A stretch of 64,000 nucleotides of DNA from NCBI RefSeq assembly GCF_965363235.1, contig NC_134846.1:4655001-4719000 (forward strand), given 5' to 3'. The DNA comes from Mytilus galloprovincialis (Eukaryota > Mollusca > Bivalvia > Mytilida > Mytilidae). How positions within the stretch are numbered: position 1 is the stretch's first letter; each line of letters begins with the position of its first letter. Positions 8,894 through 19,532 of this stretch are shown in pieces. A program made the position numbers and the translations under genes. Under the pieces are notes generated by a model. The model did no database searches and had not been told where the DNA came from. It saw only the letters and a program-made list of their open reading frames with translations.

Positions 8894-11800
8894 GTATGTG
8901 CATTGTTTATATGTCCTATACATGAGGTAATATCCGTTTATTGCTGTGACAACCACAATTTAGTTCTTGTTGGGATTTTTTTTTTCTGGTCAAACAATAT
9001 TAATACCTTATATAAAGATACATTATCTAAATTGTAAATCATGTAAACTTTTTATGCAGATTCCTCATGTTTTTTGTTATTTACAAATTTTGAATATTTG
9101 ACAAATTAATACAACTGATCTAGGGTATTTTGCCAATCATTAAAAAGTAGCAAATACATGTACAAAGAATTGCATACATAATTTCACTTTAAATAATTTA
9201 AGAAGCTAACCGTTAGGCAGGTACATATTATCATATTTAAAATGATCTGTTCTCATGTCGATGCAGTTTTACAATAATGATAATTATGAATTCTGATTAT
9301 TAGTTCGATTACATTATCATAATTATTTCATCTAATCTAACCACTATAACAAGGACGAATTCATCAGACATTTACCAAAGTTTGATAAACGTACAATTAC
9401 ATCAAAAGTAGTTTGTAGTTTTTAGTACAAAAAAAAACAATAAGATGATGGTATATTGAAATCAAAAGATAATTTATTGAAAAGAATATAAACTTTGGTG
9501 TAAATAAAATATGAACAATTTTGGACAAAGATGATAGGGTCGAACGGGATTTTGATCGAAATAAACATGTGCTATAGCACCACTCACTGACCATAAAATC
9601 GCTATTCTAGTTAGTCGATCAAAGTCGGGCAATGTTCCGTTTCACCGGTCATCAACTACATGTATTTGTGAATGTATTCAAAAATTGTAAAAACAATCCG
9701 AACATTCAGTTTTTGACATTATCACTAAAAACAGCTCAGAGTCTGAAAAGACTCTATTTTGTTCTCGACCAGTAAAGTAGATCACATATTTTACTTAATA
9801 AGACTCGACGTAATTACACTACTTTTAAAACTGTACTTGACTGTAATCGACTTAATAAGCTTAAGTCTGATTCAGTACTTGATAATATTAGTATAGTCTG
9901 AAATGGTCTTGACAATTTTCAACCTGTCTCGACCAGTCTTGACTCAGGCCTGACATGTCTCAACCAGTCCCGACCTTTAACTTTTGTCTAGACTGGTCTG
10001 AATCAACCAATCTAAATCTGTTGTTTATTGATCATCCAAAAAACGAGGTTATTTGCTAGAATAAATTAGATTCATGGTTGTCAAATTAACGGGTTTACTA
10101 AATAGGTAAAAGAAAAGCCGGAATTTTCAGTTTGATGAAATTGATAAGGTCACCTTTAATTATTTATATACCTTTCTTCAAATCAACTTGTATTTTCATA
10201 AAAGTGTACAGCTATCTAAATTATACATTGTGCTTAGAGAGTGCTAGGTTGTTTTAGGTATTTTATTAATAGGTAGAAATCGAAAATTTTCAGTTCAGAC
10301 TAAATTCATATAGTCACCTTTAATTTTTATAACTTTTTTAAATCAAATTAGATTTACATCAACTTTACTACTATCTTTATTAAAAATTGATCTTACAGAA
10401 TGCCAGGTTGTTTTGTAGTTTGGTGTATTGCTGTCAAATTTAAGGATGTAATATTTTTTATATCTTTTCCCACAAAACTTGGATGTTCATCAAACTATAG
10501 AATTATCTCAATTATATATTGATCGTACAAAATGCTAGTTTGTTTGGTAGTTGGATTTATTTCTTTCAAATTCTATGATTTATTTTGTAGGTAAAATGAG
10601 CTAGAATTTTGAATTCAAACTAAATCCAGATAGTCACCTTTAACAATTTCAAGGTTGATTGGTAATTTTATTTGTTTCAATTTATAGGTATCTATCCGAA
10701 TTTAGTCAAATATATTAAGCTTTTATTTTTTAATTATAAGTTTGAAAATCGTTAAATTTTACAGCATTATACCCCAACTACCCAACAACCTGGCATTCTA
10801 TAAGATTAATATATAATTGAGATAGCTGTCAAGTTTGGTGAAAATATCAGTTGATTTGAAAAAAGTTTTAAAAACATTAAAGGTGACTATCCTAATCCAG
10901 AATGAACTGAAAATTCCATCTTTCTTCCATCTATTAGTTTAATCCTTAAATGTGACAGCAGTACCCAAACACCCAAACAACCTGGGTAAATATGTTGCTC
11001 GTTAACAATTTTTGTTTTTATAATAGAAACAAAGTATATAAACTCAACTTTAGAAAATGTGTACTCCGGTTATGATTTGAATTCGTGGTTTCACTATTCC
11101 ACAGAAATCCTACAATAATTGTGTACCAAGAAAAAAAGAATTCACCGTATAAATAGAGTATGTAATAAAGGTATAATTATCTGTTACAACTATTTACGAT
11201 TTCATCAAAGAATACATGTATCATTCATAAACCGATGCTGTCATCGATATGCTTGGAAATTTCACTCAGTTAAACGTGAACTGCACTTCAACCGAGATTT
11301 GACCTAACTTTTTGTTGCTTTTTTTTGTTTAATCCGCACTTTAATATTTGTATAAGATTTTGAATATTCAAACCGTTTGGCTTTGAACATCATTGAAGAG
11401 ACATTCATTGTCCCATCTTGTGCATTTTAATTGTACCTTTTATGTTATTGAAATTGAAACTATTTCAATATGTAGGAATGTAGATCTGACGATTACAGCT
11501 ATTGAAGATTATCATTGTGTTTACTGGTTAGAATACATACAAGGCGTTGGTGACTATACCGGACAATCAGCCGGAAAATTATAATAAACGGAAATACACC
11601 CGTGGCACATTGTAAACCAAGGCCGTAACTAGGCATCTTATTTAAGTGAGGCAAAATAATTGAGCCGAGCGAAGCGAGGCGAATTTTTTTTTTTTGGAGG
11701 GTATGAAATGAATGGTGCAAAATCCTATATTCAGGCATTTTTAGAGAGTTTGATAATGTTTTGAATTTGTACACTTTTTATATAAATTTTTCATATTTTA

Positions 11801-14800
11801 AGACTTTTACTAACACCAAATTTTTAACAACTTTATTTAAATTTATATGTAAGACAATCATTCAAATATCACTGATTTGAGTCTGTTGCCAGAATAGAAC
11901 AAACATCGATTCAAAAGAGTTTGCCAGATTTTTCTATGGCCAGTTCAGTCAAATCGTTTCAGAATCATAATTTGGTCTGCTGATATCCTTATCGCGATGA
12001 ACATGGAGCATGGCAAGACCGCACAATCTCTCGCCACTCATGCATGCTCTTTTCCAAGTTTTCAGTCGTTTCAGGGCAGTCTGTGTTTCTAAAGGTAGCA
12101 CATTATCATCAACACAATGATAAATGTCTTCTTCCATTCCTTCTCCATCAGCAATTCGGTAGCAGCTTTTGTTTGTAAAAGGGAATTAAGCTTTCCTGTA
12201 AGCACCATCATACAGTCGCAGTTACAAAATATTAAACTCGCTTTTATGTTGACAAAGAGTAGACAAACTAGGTATAGAATGAGATAACATACATGTGATA
12301 TGATTCTATCTATAGAGTAAGTATATATGATATGGGTACAGGAAAATTGGAATGGAGTTTTTGACGTTTACATGTAGTACCGTAATTTCAAATTATTTCT
12401 GGAAATAGTTGCAGGTGGTATTTTAGTTTCAGAATCTATAAATTTAGGGGTTAGGGGTTTGGGGTGTCCGATTCCGAAACCCCGAATATAAAGAAACGAA
12501 ATTCAGTAGTCCCGAATAAGTAAAGACAAAAGTACTGTGTTTAAGGTTTTACCATTTCGCAATAATATCAAATTGGAATCTGGGATATTCTTTCAACTTT
12601 TAAGGTTAAAGAAACATGGATAAAAACTAATCCATGCATCCATGTTTCATATTATTTATATTTTATGTATCTGTAAAGAGAAAGATTAAAGTTCGTGAAA
12701 TGAATACGCAGATAGGACTGCCCCTTGTGATGCCCAGTACTTGATTTGTCAAAAGTTGGTGAAACGGAGAAATTAATACGCAGACAGGACTGTCCCTTCC
12801 GAAGACCAGTACTTGATTTGTCAGTCTACTTATCGTTTTTGGATTGTTCTAATGAAGTTATATGCAATACTCAGACTCTGTTTTAGAAAACAAAACTAGT
12901 TTACTAGAATTATTCCTTCTTTACCTTAACTGTCGCTTTTCCTTTTTCTGCAAGAGCCTGTTTTTAACTAAAGATCCATGATGATTATCGTTACTAGGTT
13001 AATGTAATCGAGAAACATCACCCGCTGAGATGCTGAGTTATATCCAGGAAGAATAGTTTAAAAGGAATGATGACAAGTTATAGCAATCAAGGTTGAAACA
13101 GAACAACAAATGACTATTAAATTTATATATATATGTATAAAAAAAAATAATCAGTGTCGACATTTTAGTGAGGCAATTGCCTCACTTGCCTCAAGGGTAG
13201 TTACGGCCTTGTAAACTGATGCTACATGTAATAGAATGTCTGATAATCTCCTGTTTTTCTCACCTAATACATATCTTATGTCATCGTCAAAGTAAGGCAA
13301 ACTGTATCTTTCGTATATTAACTGCAATATGTACTGGTCTTCGGGAATGTGGCTTTTTGAAGTGTAGTTCATACCCCAAAATAAGTCGCATTTTTAGTAA
13401 AATGGAGATGATGATTATGATTTGAAAAATTCCATGTTACCGTATATGGGTTTGAACATCAGAGATATTTGTTATCTTTTATGTCATTGGGTTTCTGACG
13501 AAGATTTGACTCATTGGCAATTATACCACACCTCCTTAGCTTCATATTATAGTTACGAATGTCTGCAGGTTGAATAACTATTATTAAACTGAAAGTGTAT
13601 GTTCAAAGTATTAATAAAAAATCCTTTACATACATTGTATGAAGAAGATGATAAATATCTTAAGGCAACTACCAATGAAATCAATTATGATCTAAACTAT
13701 TAAAAAAACATAAATCAAGGCAGTAAAGAGTATAATGATTGACCAATAATAGCTCTCGAACATTTACTAACATTTGGTTGGCCGTTATGGAATAACCGTT
13801 TCACAAATGATATTGGATATGTTCCTTACGACTTAACTACAATCCCCTTCCCTTTCAAGAATGTGACCTACCGAATTAGACTATTTAACCAGATTTGTTA
13901 TCAGATAAGCAACACGATTGGTGCCAAATGTGGAGCAGGATCTGCTTATCCTTCCGGAGCACCTGAGATCACCGCTAGTTTTTGGTGGGATTCGTTTGAC
14001 TTATTCATTAGTTTTCTATGTTGTGTCGTGTGTACTATTGTTTGTCTGTTTGTCTTTTTTCATTTTTAGCCATGGCGTTGTCAGTTTAATTTCGATTTAT
14101 GGGTTTGACTGTCCCTTTGGTACCTTTCTTCCTTCTTTAACTAACATTATTGTAAAAAATTAAATTGTGATCGTCAAGACAAGAGTCATATTTTTTTATT
14201 TCAGGAATACATGTCTACGAAGCCACAAGTGTTGCATTGCAAGATGTTAGAAATGAAACCAAAAGAATGCAAGATGGTGTGTATTCAGTTATTAATGTCT
14301 GTCTAAATCCTTAAAGAAGGTGATAAATTCAACATTTTTAATTGTTTTTACTAAATATATTTTCCTTTATTGCAAACAAGTGAAACCCGGACGTGTTAAA
14401 ATACAAAGATATTATAAACAAGTGACAAGAAACATACAATACAAGAAAAAGGTGGTAAACAAGTCATTAATAATATTTGTATAGATATATGATCATATAT
14501 AGATAATTGACCAATGTGAACCTTAATTATTTCGCAATTCCATAGATTGCTTTATATAGCCTACAACACTAGACTGAAGATTCTAACTTTAAATTTGACG
14601 ACACTTTTGAACCACCGGGCCTAGTTCTATTGTGTCATCTTGAACACAATATAATAGATATTAGAAAAACTATTTTTAAACATACTTTTCGATACAAAGC
14701 ATTTCATATTAAGGAAACATAAACATGTACATCCACAGAAAATGTTTTAGTCGCTTGTGTTGTAGGATGTTTGTCTGTGATGTATGTTTACACAGCTTAC

Positions 14801-17800
14801 ACTATTTGATCCTAATTGTTATCGAAATAACCTAGTACGATTTGTATTGCTCACCCAATATTGTCAATGTATCTGTATTTGTATATGTATGAGTACGTTG
14901 AGAATACCAATTTTCTTACTTTTACTCAACGAGAGAGAGATACACTTATATAAAGGAAATATGAACAACTGTCATACCCGTTGACGGTTTGGCTAGCTAT
15001 AACAATAGGTTTTACCCACTATTTTCTAGAACGTAAAATGCGTATAGTACCAAGTCAGGACTATACCAGTTGTTTTCCATTCTGTACTTTGGTTGACATA
15101 TTGAATGGTTGATTGTTAGTTGATTGATATACGCCACATCAGCACATAATACGATGTTTTTCTTACATCAAATTATCAATTTTCACCAATACCTTTTTTA
15201 TCAGACATGAAATCTTTCTGGAATTCACTACAGGAAGTTCAACAATTCATAGCAAATCAAAGTAAGTAGAAAACCACTAATTTGATTATTTGAAATTGTA
15301 ATTTTTTGATCTTTTTCTATTGATTTTGAAAACATCGAGTTACATTTACATTGACAACTTATTGGATGTAAATCTTATTCATACTTTTTTGTTTATTCAA
15401 TTTCCTTATAACAGGAAATTTTTACAGGTTAAATATTCATTTTAATGACCTCGATTTATTAGAGTGACTGTATAATTGTGTGTTAGAAATATAGATTCCT
15501 ACACTGCAACAAGTGTATAACAATATTTCTCCACTCGAGACAGTTAAATTTTATTATTTAAAGCGCGAGGCTTGCCGAGCTATTTAAATAATCAAAATTT
15601 AAATGTCGAGAGTGGAGAAATATCGTAATACACGAGTTATAGTGTCGGAATCTGTTTCTCCGATGATTTTTATCCTTCTTTTTCAAAGATTTTCAGAAAC
15701 TTATGTTCTTTATATGCGTCGTCATCAGACATGGTCGCCTTTTTTCATGACGTCACAATAGGAAAATTCAGAAAAAACAAAACATTTTGATGACATAATC
15801 AAATTTTGACTAATCATTTACCGACAACAAATATTTCACTAGTTAGGAGAAATATTATTCTCACACCGATCAAGAAATGTGAAAAAAAAACACAAAAATT
15901 AAAGAAACTAATATATTACATTTCATTGTAATTTAGGCGATAACCTGTACGAACATAAACATCACCAATGCGGAGGAGCATTACAAGATTGTGGTGATTT
16001 GAAAGGCACTAGCTGTACAAGTGGTATGTACATCCTACATCCAAACGGTTTATCACCATTCAGAGGTTACTGTAATATGGTTCCTTCCGGTGGTGGTTGG
16101 ACAGTAAGTTGTTTATTACTTATCTAAAGGTATCCATATATAGGTATACATATGATATATGTAATTGATGTCTCCTTTATTTTCTTCTTAGTCAGTTGCT
16201 TATTTCATGTGACCTATTGAATTACACTATATAACAGGTTTGTATTAACATGAGCAACACGACATGTGCCACATGTGAAGCAGAATATGCTTACCCTTCC
16301 AGAGCACCTGAGATCAAACACAGTTTTTTGGTGGGGTTCGTGTTGCTAAGTCTTTAGTTTTCTTTGTTGTGTCGTTTGAAGTGTTTTTTGTCTGTTTGTC
16401 TTATTTCTGTAGTCATGGCATTGTCAGTTTTCTTTAATCTATGATTTTGAATGTTCCTCTGGTATCTATTGTCCTTCTTTTTTTAACATGGTAGATGATG
16501 AATAATTATATTTAATGTGGTCAACTGCATTGAATGAGGGGATATGGGGTATAAGTTTATTCAAAACGTAACAAATTGTAAATAAAAACATTAGAAAAAG
16601 ATTTAACATTAATTTTATCATTTGTTCTACGTTTTGATGTCACGTTGAGGTTTTTAACATGAAACAAAAGCTTTCGCACATAACCGATGTTGTGGTATAA
16701 TCATTGCAATATTTCAGCAGTTTAAACATATTTACATGTAATTGATGTTTTCCTAGGTTATACAAAGAAGACAAGATGGTAGTGAGAATTTCTACCGAGG
16801 TTGGGATGACCATAAAAATGGTTTTGGTAATCTGACAGGAGAATTCTGGCTTGGTATTTAATTTTACACTAAATTTTGTTGAGGAATATTGGCCTATATC
16901 GTTTATGACATTTTACCGGATATTCGGAATTTTCAAGTTATATTTATGTAGTGTCTTTACAAATTTGCTCGCTAACCCAATGTTACTTTTCATAATTTTA
17001 TTGCATTAAAAAGAAAAAGAAAATAACGCGTTTTTTTATCTTGGAAATCCTTGTTAATTTTGCATAATTTTTTTTCTTTTCTCTTATTTATATACTAACA
17101 ATTCATAACAATTTTTTTAAGTGTTATTTTGAAGCATACCAGCGAACCTCCGTTAAAATAAGAATTTAAAATATATGTAGTGACTTGCTTTTTGTTTTGT
17201 TTTGGAAACATCATTGAGTACTGTCCTTTATTTAAGCACTTCTGAGGAATACATTTTCAACAACTTGAATAATTAAATACGAAGTAAGTTATGCAATTAT
17301 TTCACAAAAAGTATTGTTTAACCTCGTCTAACAGTTTTTACAAATTTATACTAGGTAACGAACACATTTACAAACTCACGTCACAAGGAAACTATCAGCT
17401 CCGGATTACACTAGAGGACTGGAATGGTGACACGGTGTATGCTACATACAAAACTTTCAGTTTGGGAAACGAAGATTCTAGTTATAAATTGACGATTGGA
17501 GGGTACAGTGGTACTGCAGGTATGTAATCAGTCAAATAGATATTTTGTATTTACATTGTTATCATCTATCAAATGTCTTCGTACAGTGTGTGTCCACTTG
17601 TGTTAATATGTCTTTTGATTATGTTAAATGTGTCTTTCTATGTTGTTATGATACACTATAGTTTCAGATACGGGTGTAGGTTTGGTACCATTTAAACGTT
17701 TAAACCCACTGCAATTATTTGCACCTGTCCTATAAGTCAGGAATCTGATGTTCAGTAGTTGTCGTATGTTGGTGTGGTTTATAAGTGTTTCTCGTTTTTT

Positions 17801-19532
17801 GTTTTTTATATTATAGATTAGACCGTTGGTTTTCCCGTTTGAAGTTTGAATAGTTTTACACTAGTACCGGAAGGGGGGGGGCTTTATATTTTTATAGCGG
17901 CTTTATAGCTTTGTAGGCTCTGTGTTGAAGACCGTACTTTGAACTTTTGTTTATCTTTATAAATTGTGACTTAGATGGAGAGATGTCTCACCGGCTGTTT
18001 TTTTGTTGTTGAATTAATTGTAATTTCTGTTTTATGTAATTGTCCTTTAAATTTGTGCATTTTATTTTTACAAATAAATGATATTTATCAAATAATCATG
18101 AATGTAGAAAAAAAAATGTCATTGTTTTCTGTATATTTATCAAATTTTAAAAAGTTGCACTATTGATTGTTTTTGAAAATTGATACAATTAATCTTCAAA
18201 CGTAATCAAACCAAATGTCATTTTAAAAAAGAGGGGTCCATGAACTCATTTTCAAGCTAAATACGCCGGGTTAGAATGATAAAAATCATTATCCTGATTA
18301 AGAGTAATTTCTCGCAATTTGATTGGCTGATATTGTCCTAATAAATTTCAGTACAATTTTTTATCACGTCAATTGGATTTATCTCCCTTATTTATTACGT
18401 CAATTGGAATTATCTCCCTTATACCATTGACCTAATAAAAAAAACAAAAAACAATTGAGTTGCTTTGTAGTCATAATATTTTTTATTTTTCACATTTTTT
18501 TATTTAATATATTTATTGATATTGTCCTAACATTGAATTTGAATATAATAATATGTAATATAACAAAATCAGGATAAATTCGTTACACAGTGTTCAATTG
18601 TCCTAATACGGAATTTATCGAGTCAATAAAATTCATATCGGGTTTGGCTTCGCCTCACCCGATATGAATTTTTTTGACCCGATAAATTCTCGTATTAGGA
18701 CAATTGCACACTGTGTAACTAATAGTCTAAAAATGCATCTTTTCCCGATATGTCATTGTTGGACGTCGCGAAAATAACATTTTACGTTATCAACGTCATT
18801 ACATTTTGTACCTCCCCTGTAACTGTATCGTATGCCCTTTTTTAAAAAAAAGTCCTGTTTTGTTAGCAATATTTTGTAATGATAAAGAATTCAATTTTAG
18901 CCCATTTGGGCACAATGAATGGTCTGAAAGTTAATATATGATATTAAAAAAAGGATTTAAAAATTCACTTTCTAGTACACATTTGTGTTTACTCACTTAT
19001 GAATTAGTTTTCTTATTCCTTAAATCCTACGGGTATTATAAATATCTTAAATCCGTAAAGAAAATAGTAAAATAATAACAACAAACATAAAGGTAGATGA
19101 TTCCAATTGGCATGCTGTTTCTTATGCCATAATATAAAAAGCAGATTCAAGTTAACATTGAATTATTTAAAAATCGAACGACATTTCTCCTACATGTAGC
19201 GCTTCTTCAACAGAAAAGAGGATTATAAATTGGCAAATGTAAGTGTTCAAATATTTAAAGTTCTACCATATTTGTTATTATTTTTAGGAGATTCAATGGC
19301 CTACAACAATGGTAAGGCATTCAGTACAAAGGACAAAGGAAATAGATGTGCACAAACTGCTGTTGGGGCTTGGTGGTATGGCAGTTGTACTTACTCTAAT
19401 CTGAACGGGGAATATCTTCGAGGAAAGACCAGCAGCGATAAAGATAGTCATAGAGGTGTTGCATGGCATTACTGGAAAAATAGATGGAACTATTCACTTA
19501 TGAAATCTGAGATGATGATCCGAAAACCTTAA
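8719..19532 (+). CDS. Fibrinogen-related domain (FReD) protein, FREP/ficolin-like
   Basis: Seven exons (8719-8893, 14205-14276, 15205-15261, 15937-16103, 16757-16853, 17355-17519, 19288-19532) join with GT-AG sites and compatible phases into 978 nt, 325 residues plus stop. Residues 1-118 form a charged, helix-prone stalk with four N-glycosylation sequons (N32, N51, N75, N100). Residues about 119-325 are a FRe[80 protein letters not shown] and the closing MMIRKP. The family comprises secreted lectins used in innate recognition (FREPs, ficolins, tachylectins). The Ca-binding Asp-rich loop after STKD260 is shortened and the usual His after C278 is Thr. No signal peptide follows the ATG, so an upstream exon may be missing. 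Much of the introns is mobile DNA. Confidence 0.9.
10100..10990. repeat. Diverged direct and inverted repeat cluster
   Basis: The word group 'tagtcacctttaa', 'aaatcaa', 'aatgccaggttgttt' recurs in direct orientation around 10140, 10310, 10390 and 10630. It then appears inverted at 10780-10990 ('caacctggcattct', 'aaaggtgactat'). It looks like several decayed copies of one element folding back on each other. Confidence 0.65.
11618..13211 (-). mobile_element. hAT-like DNA transposon (decayed)
   Basis: 1,594 bp with terminal inverted repeats CAAGGCCGTAACTA at 11618 and its complement ending at 13211, flanked by the direct repeat TAAAC (11613-11617 and 13212-13216). Interior words such as 'gagccgagcgaagcgaggcg' are familiar from animal hAT elements. 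A minus-strand transposase C-terminal remnant lies at 12137-11949. An internal direct duplication of about 64 bp occurs at 12694-12822. Confidence 0.8.
11949..12137 (-). pseudogene. hAT transposase C-terminal remnant
   Basis: The frame contains [25 protein letters not shown], matching the hAT C-terminal dimerisation signature (R-L-x-x-L-A-x-L-x-I/V-H-R-D). Only about 60 codons remain open; the rest of the transposase is not recognisable in the element. Confidence 0.7.
13480..13545 (+). repeat. Dispersed repeat family A, partial copy 5
   Basis: Only the 3' landmarks remain: 'gactcattggcaattatacc' then 'acacctcctta'. Confidence 0.6.
13880..14140 (+). repeat. Dispersed repeat family B, copy 1
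   Basis: Landmarks 'gtgccaaatgtggagcagga', 'ccttccggagcacctgagat', 'gttttctatgttgtgtcgtg', 'tagccatggcgttgtcagtt' and 'gactgtccctttggtacctt'. Shared with 16225-16490 and 29405-29640, all on the plus strand. Confidence 0.8.
14205..14276 (+). CDS. FReD gene, exon 2
   Basis: 72 nt, acceptor ttatttcag, donor GATG|GTGTGT; encodes [23 protein letters not shown]. Phase 1 at both ends, so it could be skipped without changing frame. Confidence 0.82.
15205..15261 (+). CDS. FReD gene, exon 3
   Basis: 57 nt, acceptor tttttatcag, donor A|GTAAGT; encodes [18 protein letters not shown]. Phase 1 at both ends, completing the helical stalk. Confidence 0.83.
15492..15651. repeat. Large palindrome in FReD intron 3
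   Basis: Two arms of about 70 bp (15492-15563 and 15579-15651) pair through 'atatttctccactc', 'gttaaattttattatttaaa' and 'agattcc...cac', around the centre 'gcgcgaggcttgccgagc'. Likely a hairpin-type MITE. Confidence 0.78.
15937..16103 (+). CDS. FReD gene, exon 4 (start of fibrinogen domain)
   Basis: Acceptor aatttag, donor ACA|GTAAGT. Encodes [20 protein letters not shown] and [12 protein letters not shown]; cysteines 113, 120, 128 and 148 and the GGGWT turn are standard for the N-terminal part of the domain. Leaves phase 0. Confidence 0.9.
16225..16490 (+). repeat. Dispersed repeat family B, copy 2
   Basis: In FReD intron 4, with 'agcaacacgacatgtgccac', 'ccttccagagcacctgagat' and 'gtcatggcattgtcagtttt'. 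Confidence 0.8.
16757..16853 (+). CDS. FReD gene, exon 5
   Basis: Acceptor ttcctag, donor CTTG|GTATTT; encodes [20 protein letters not shown] and [10 protein letters not shown], the most conserved FReD block. Phase 0 in, phase 1 out. Confidence 0.9.
17355..17519 (+). CDS. FReD gene, exon 6
   Basis: Acceptor tatactag, donor GCAG|GTATGT; encodes [40 protein letters not shown] and [12 protein letters not shown]. Typical domain beta-strands. Confidence 0.9.
17735..17995 (+). repeat. Dispersed repeat family A, long copy 6
   Basis: In FReD intron 6. Extended version beginning 'aggaatctgatgttcagtag', then 'ttagaccgttggttttcccg' and 'gaagaccgtactttgaac', ending 'gatggagagatgtctcacc'; an internal G8 run interrupts it. 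Confidence 0.8.
18582..18719. repeat. 138-bp palindrome in FReD intron 6
   Basis: Arms 18582-18643 and 18657-18719 are near-perfect complements (gttacacagtg...attgtcctaata...; tattaggacaattg...cactgtgtaac), with loop 'ttggcttcgcctc'. The preceding 18240-18580 stretch carries a duplicated 'acgtcaattgga(t/a)ttatctccctta' unit and may be part of the same element. Confidence 0.82.
19288..19532 (+). CDS. FReD gene, terminal exon
   Basis: Acceptor atttttag; encodes [54 protein letters not shown] and ends MMIRKP-stop at 19530-19532. The loop between STKD and the paired Cys265-Cys278 is about five residues shorter than in ficolins, removing the Asp-x-Asp calcium ligands. Confidence 0.92.

Larger units (their letters stand above)
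8894..14204 (+). other. Intron 1 of the FReD gene
   Basis: 5.3 kb holding a diverged direct/inverted repeat cluster (10100-10990), a hAT-like element (11618-13211), a partial family A repeat and a family B repeat. Around 9720-10020 are decayed repeats of 'gactcgac/gtcttgac' words. No other exon recognised. Confidence 0.6.

Noticed and set aside
13918..14163. 81-codon plus ORF beside FReD exon 2
   Set aside because: Lies in dispersed repeat family B, which recurs at 16225 and 29405; exon 2 begins later at 14205 in a different context.
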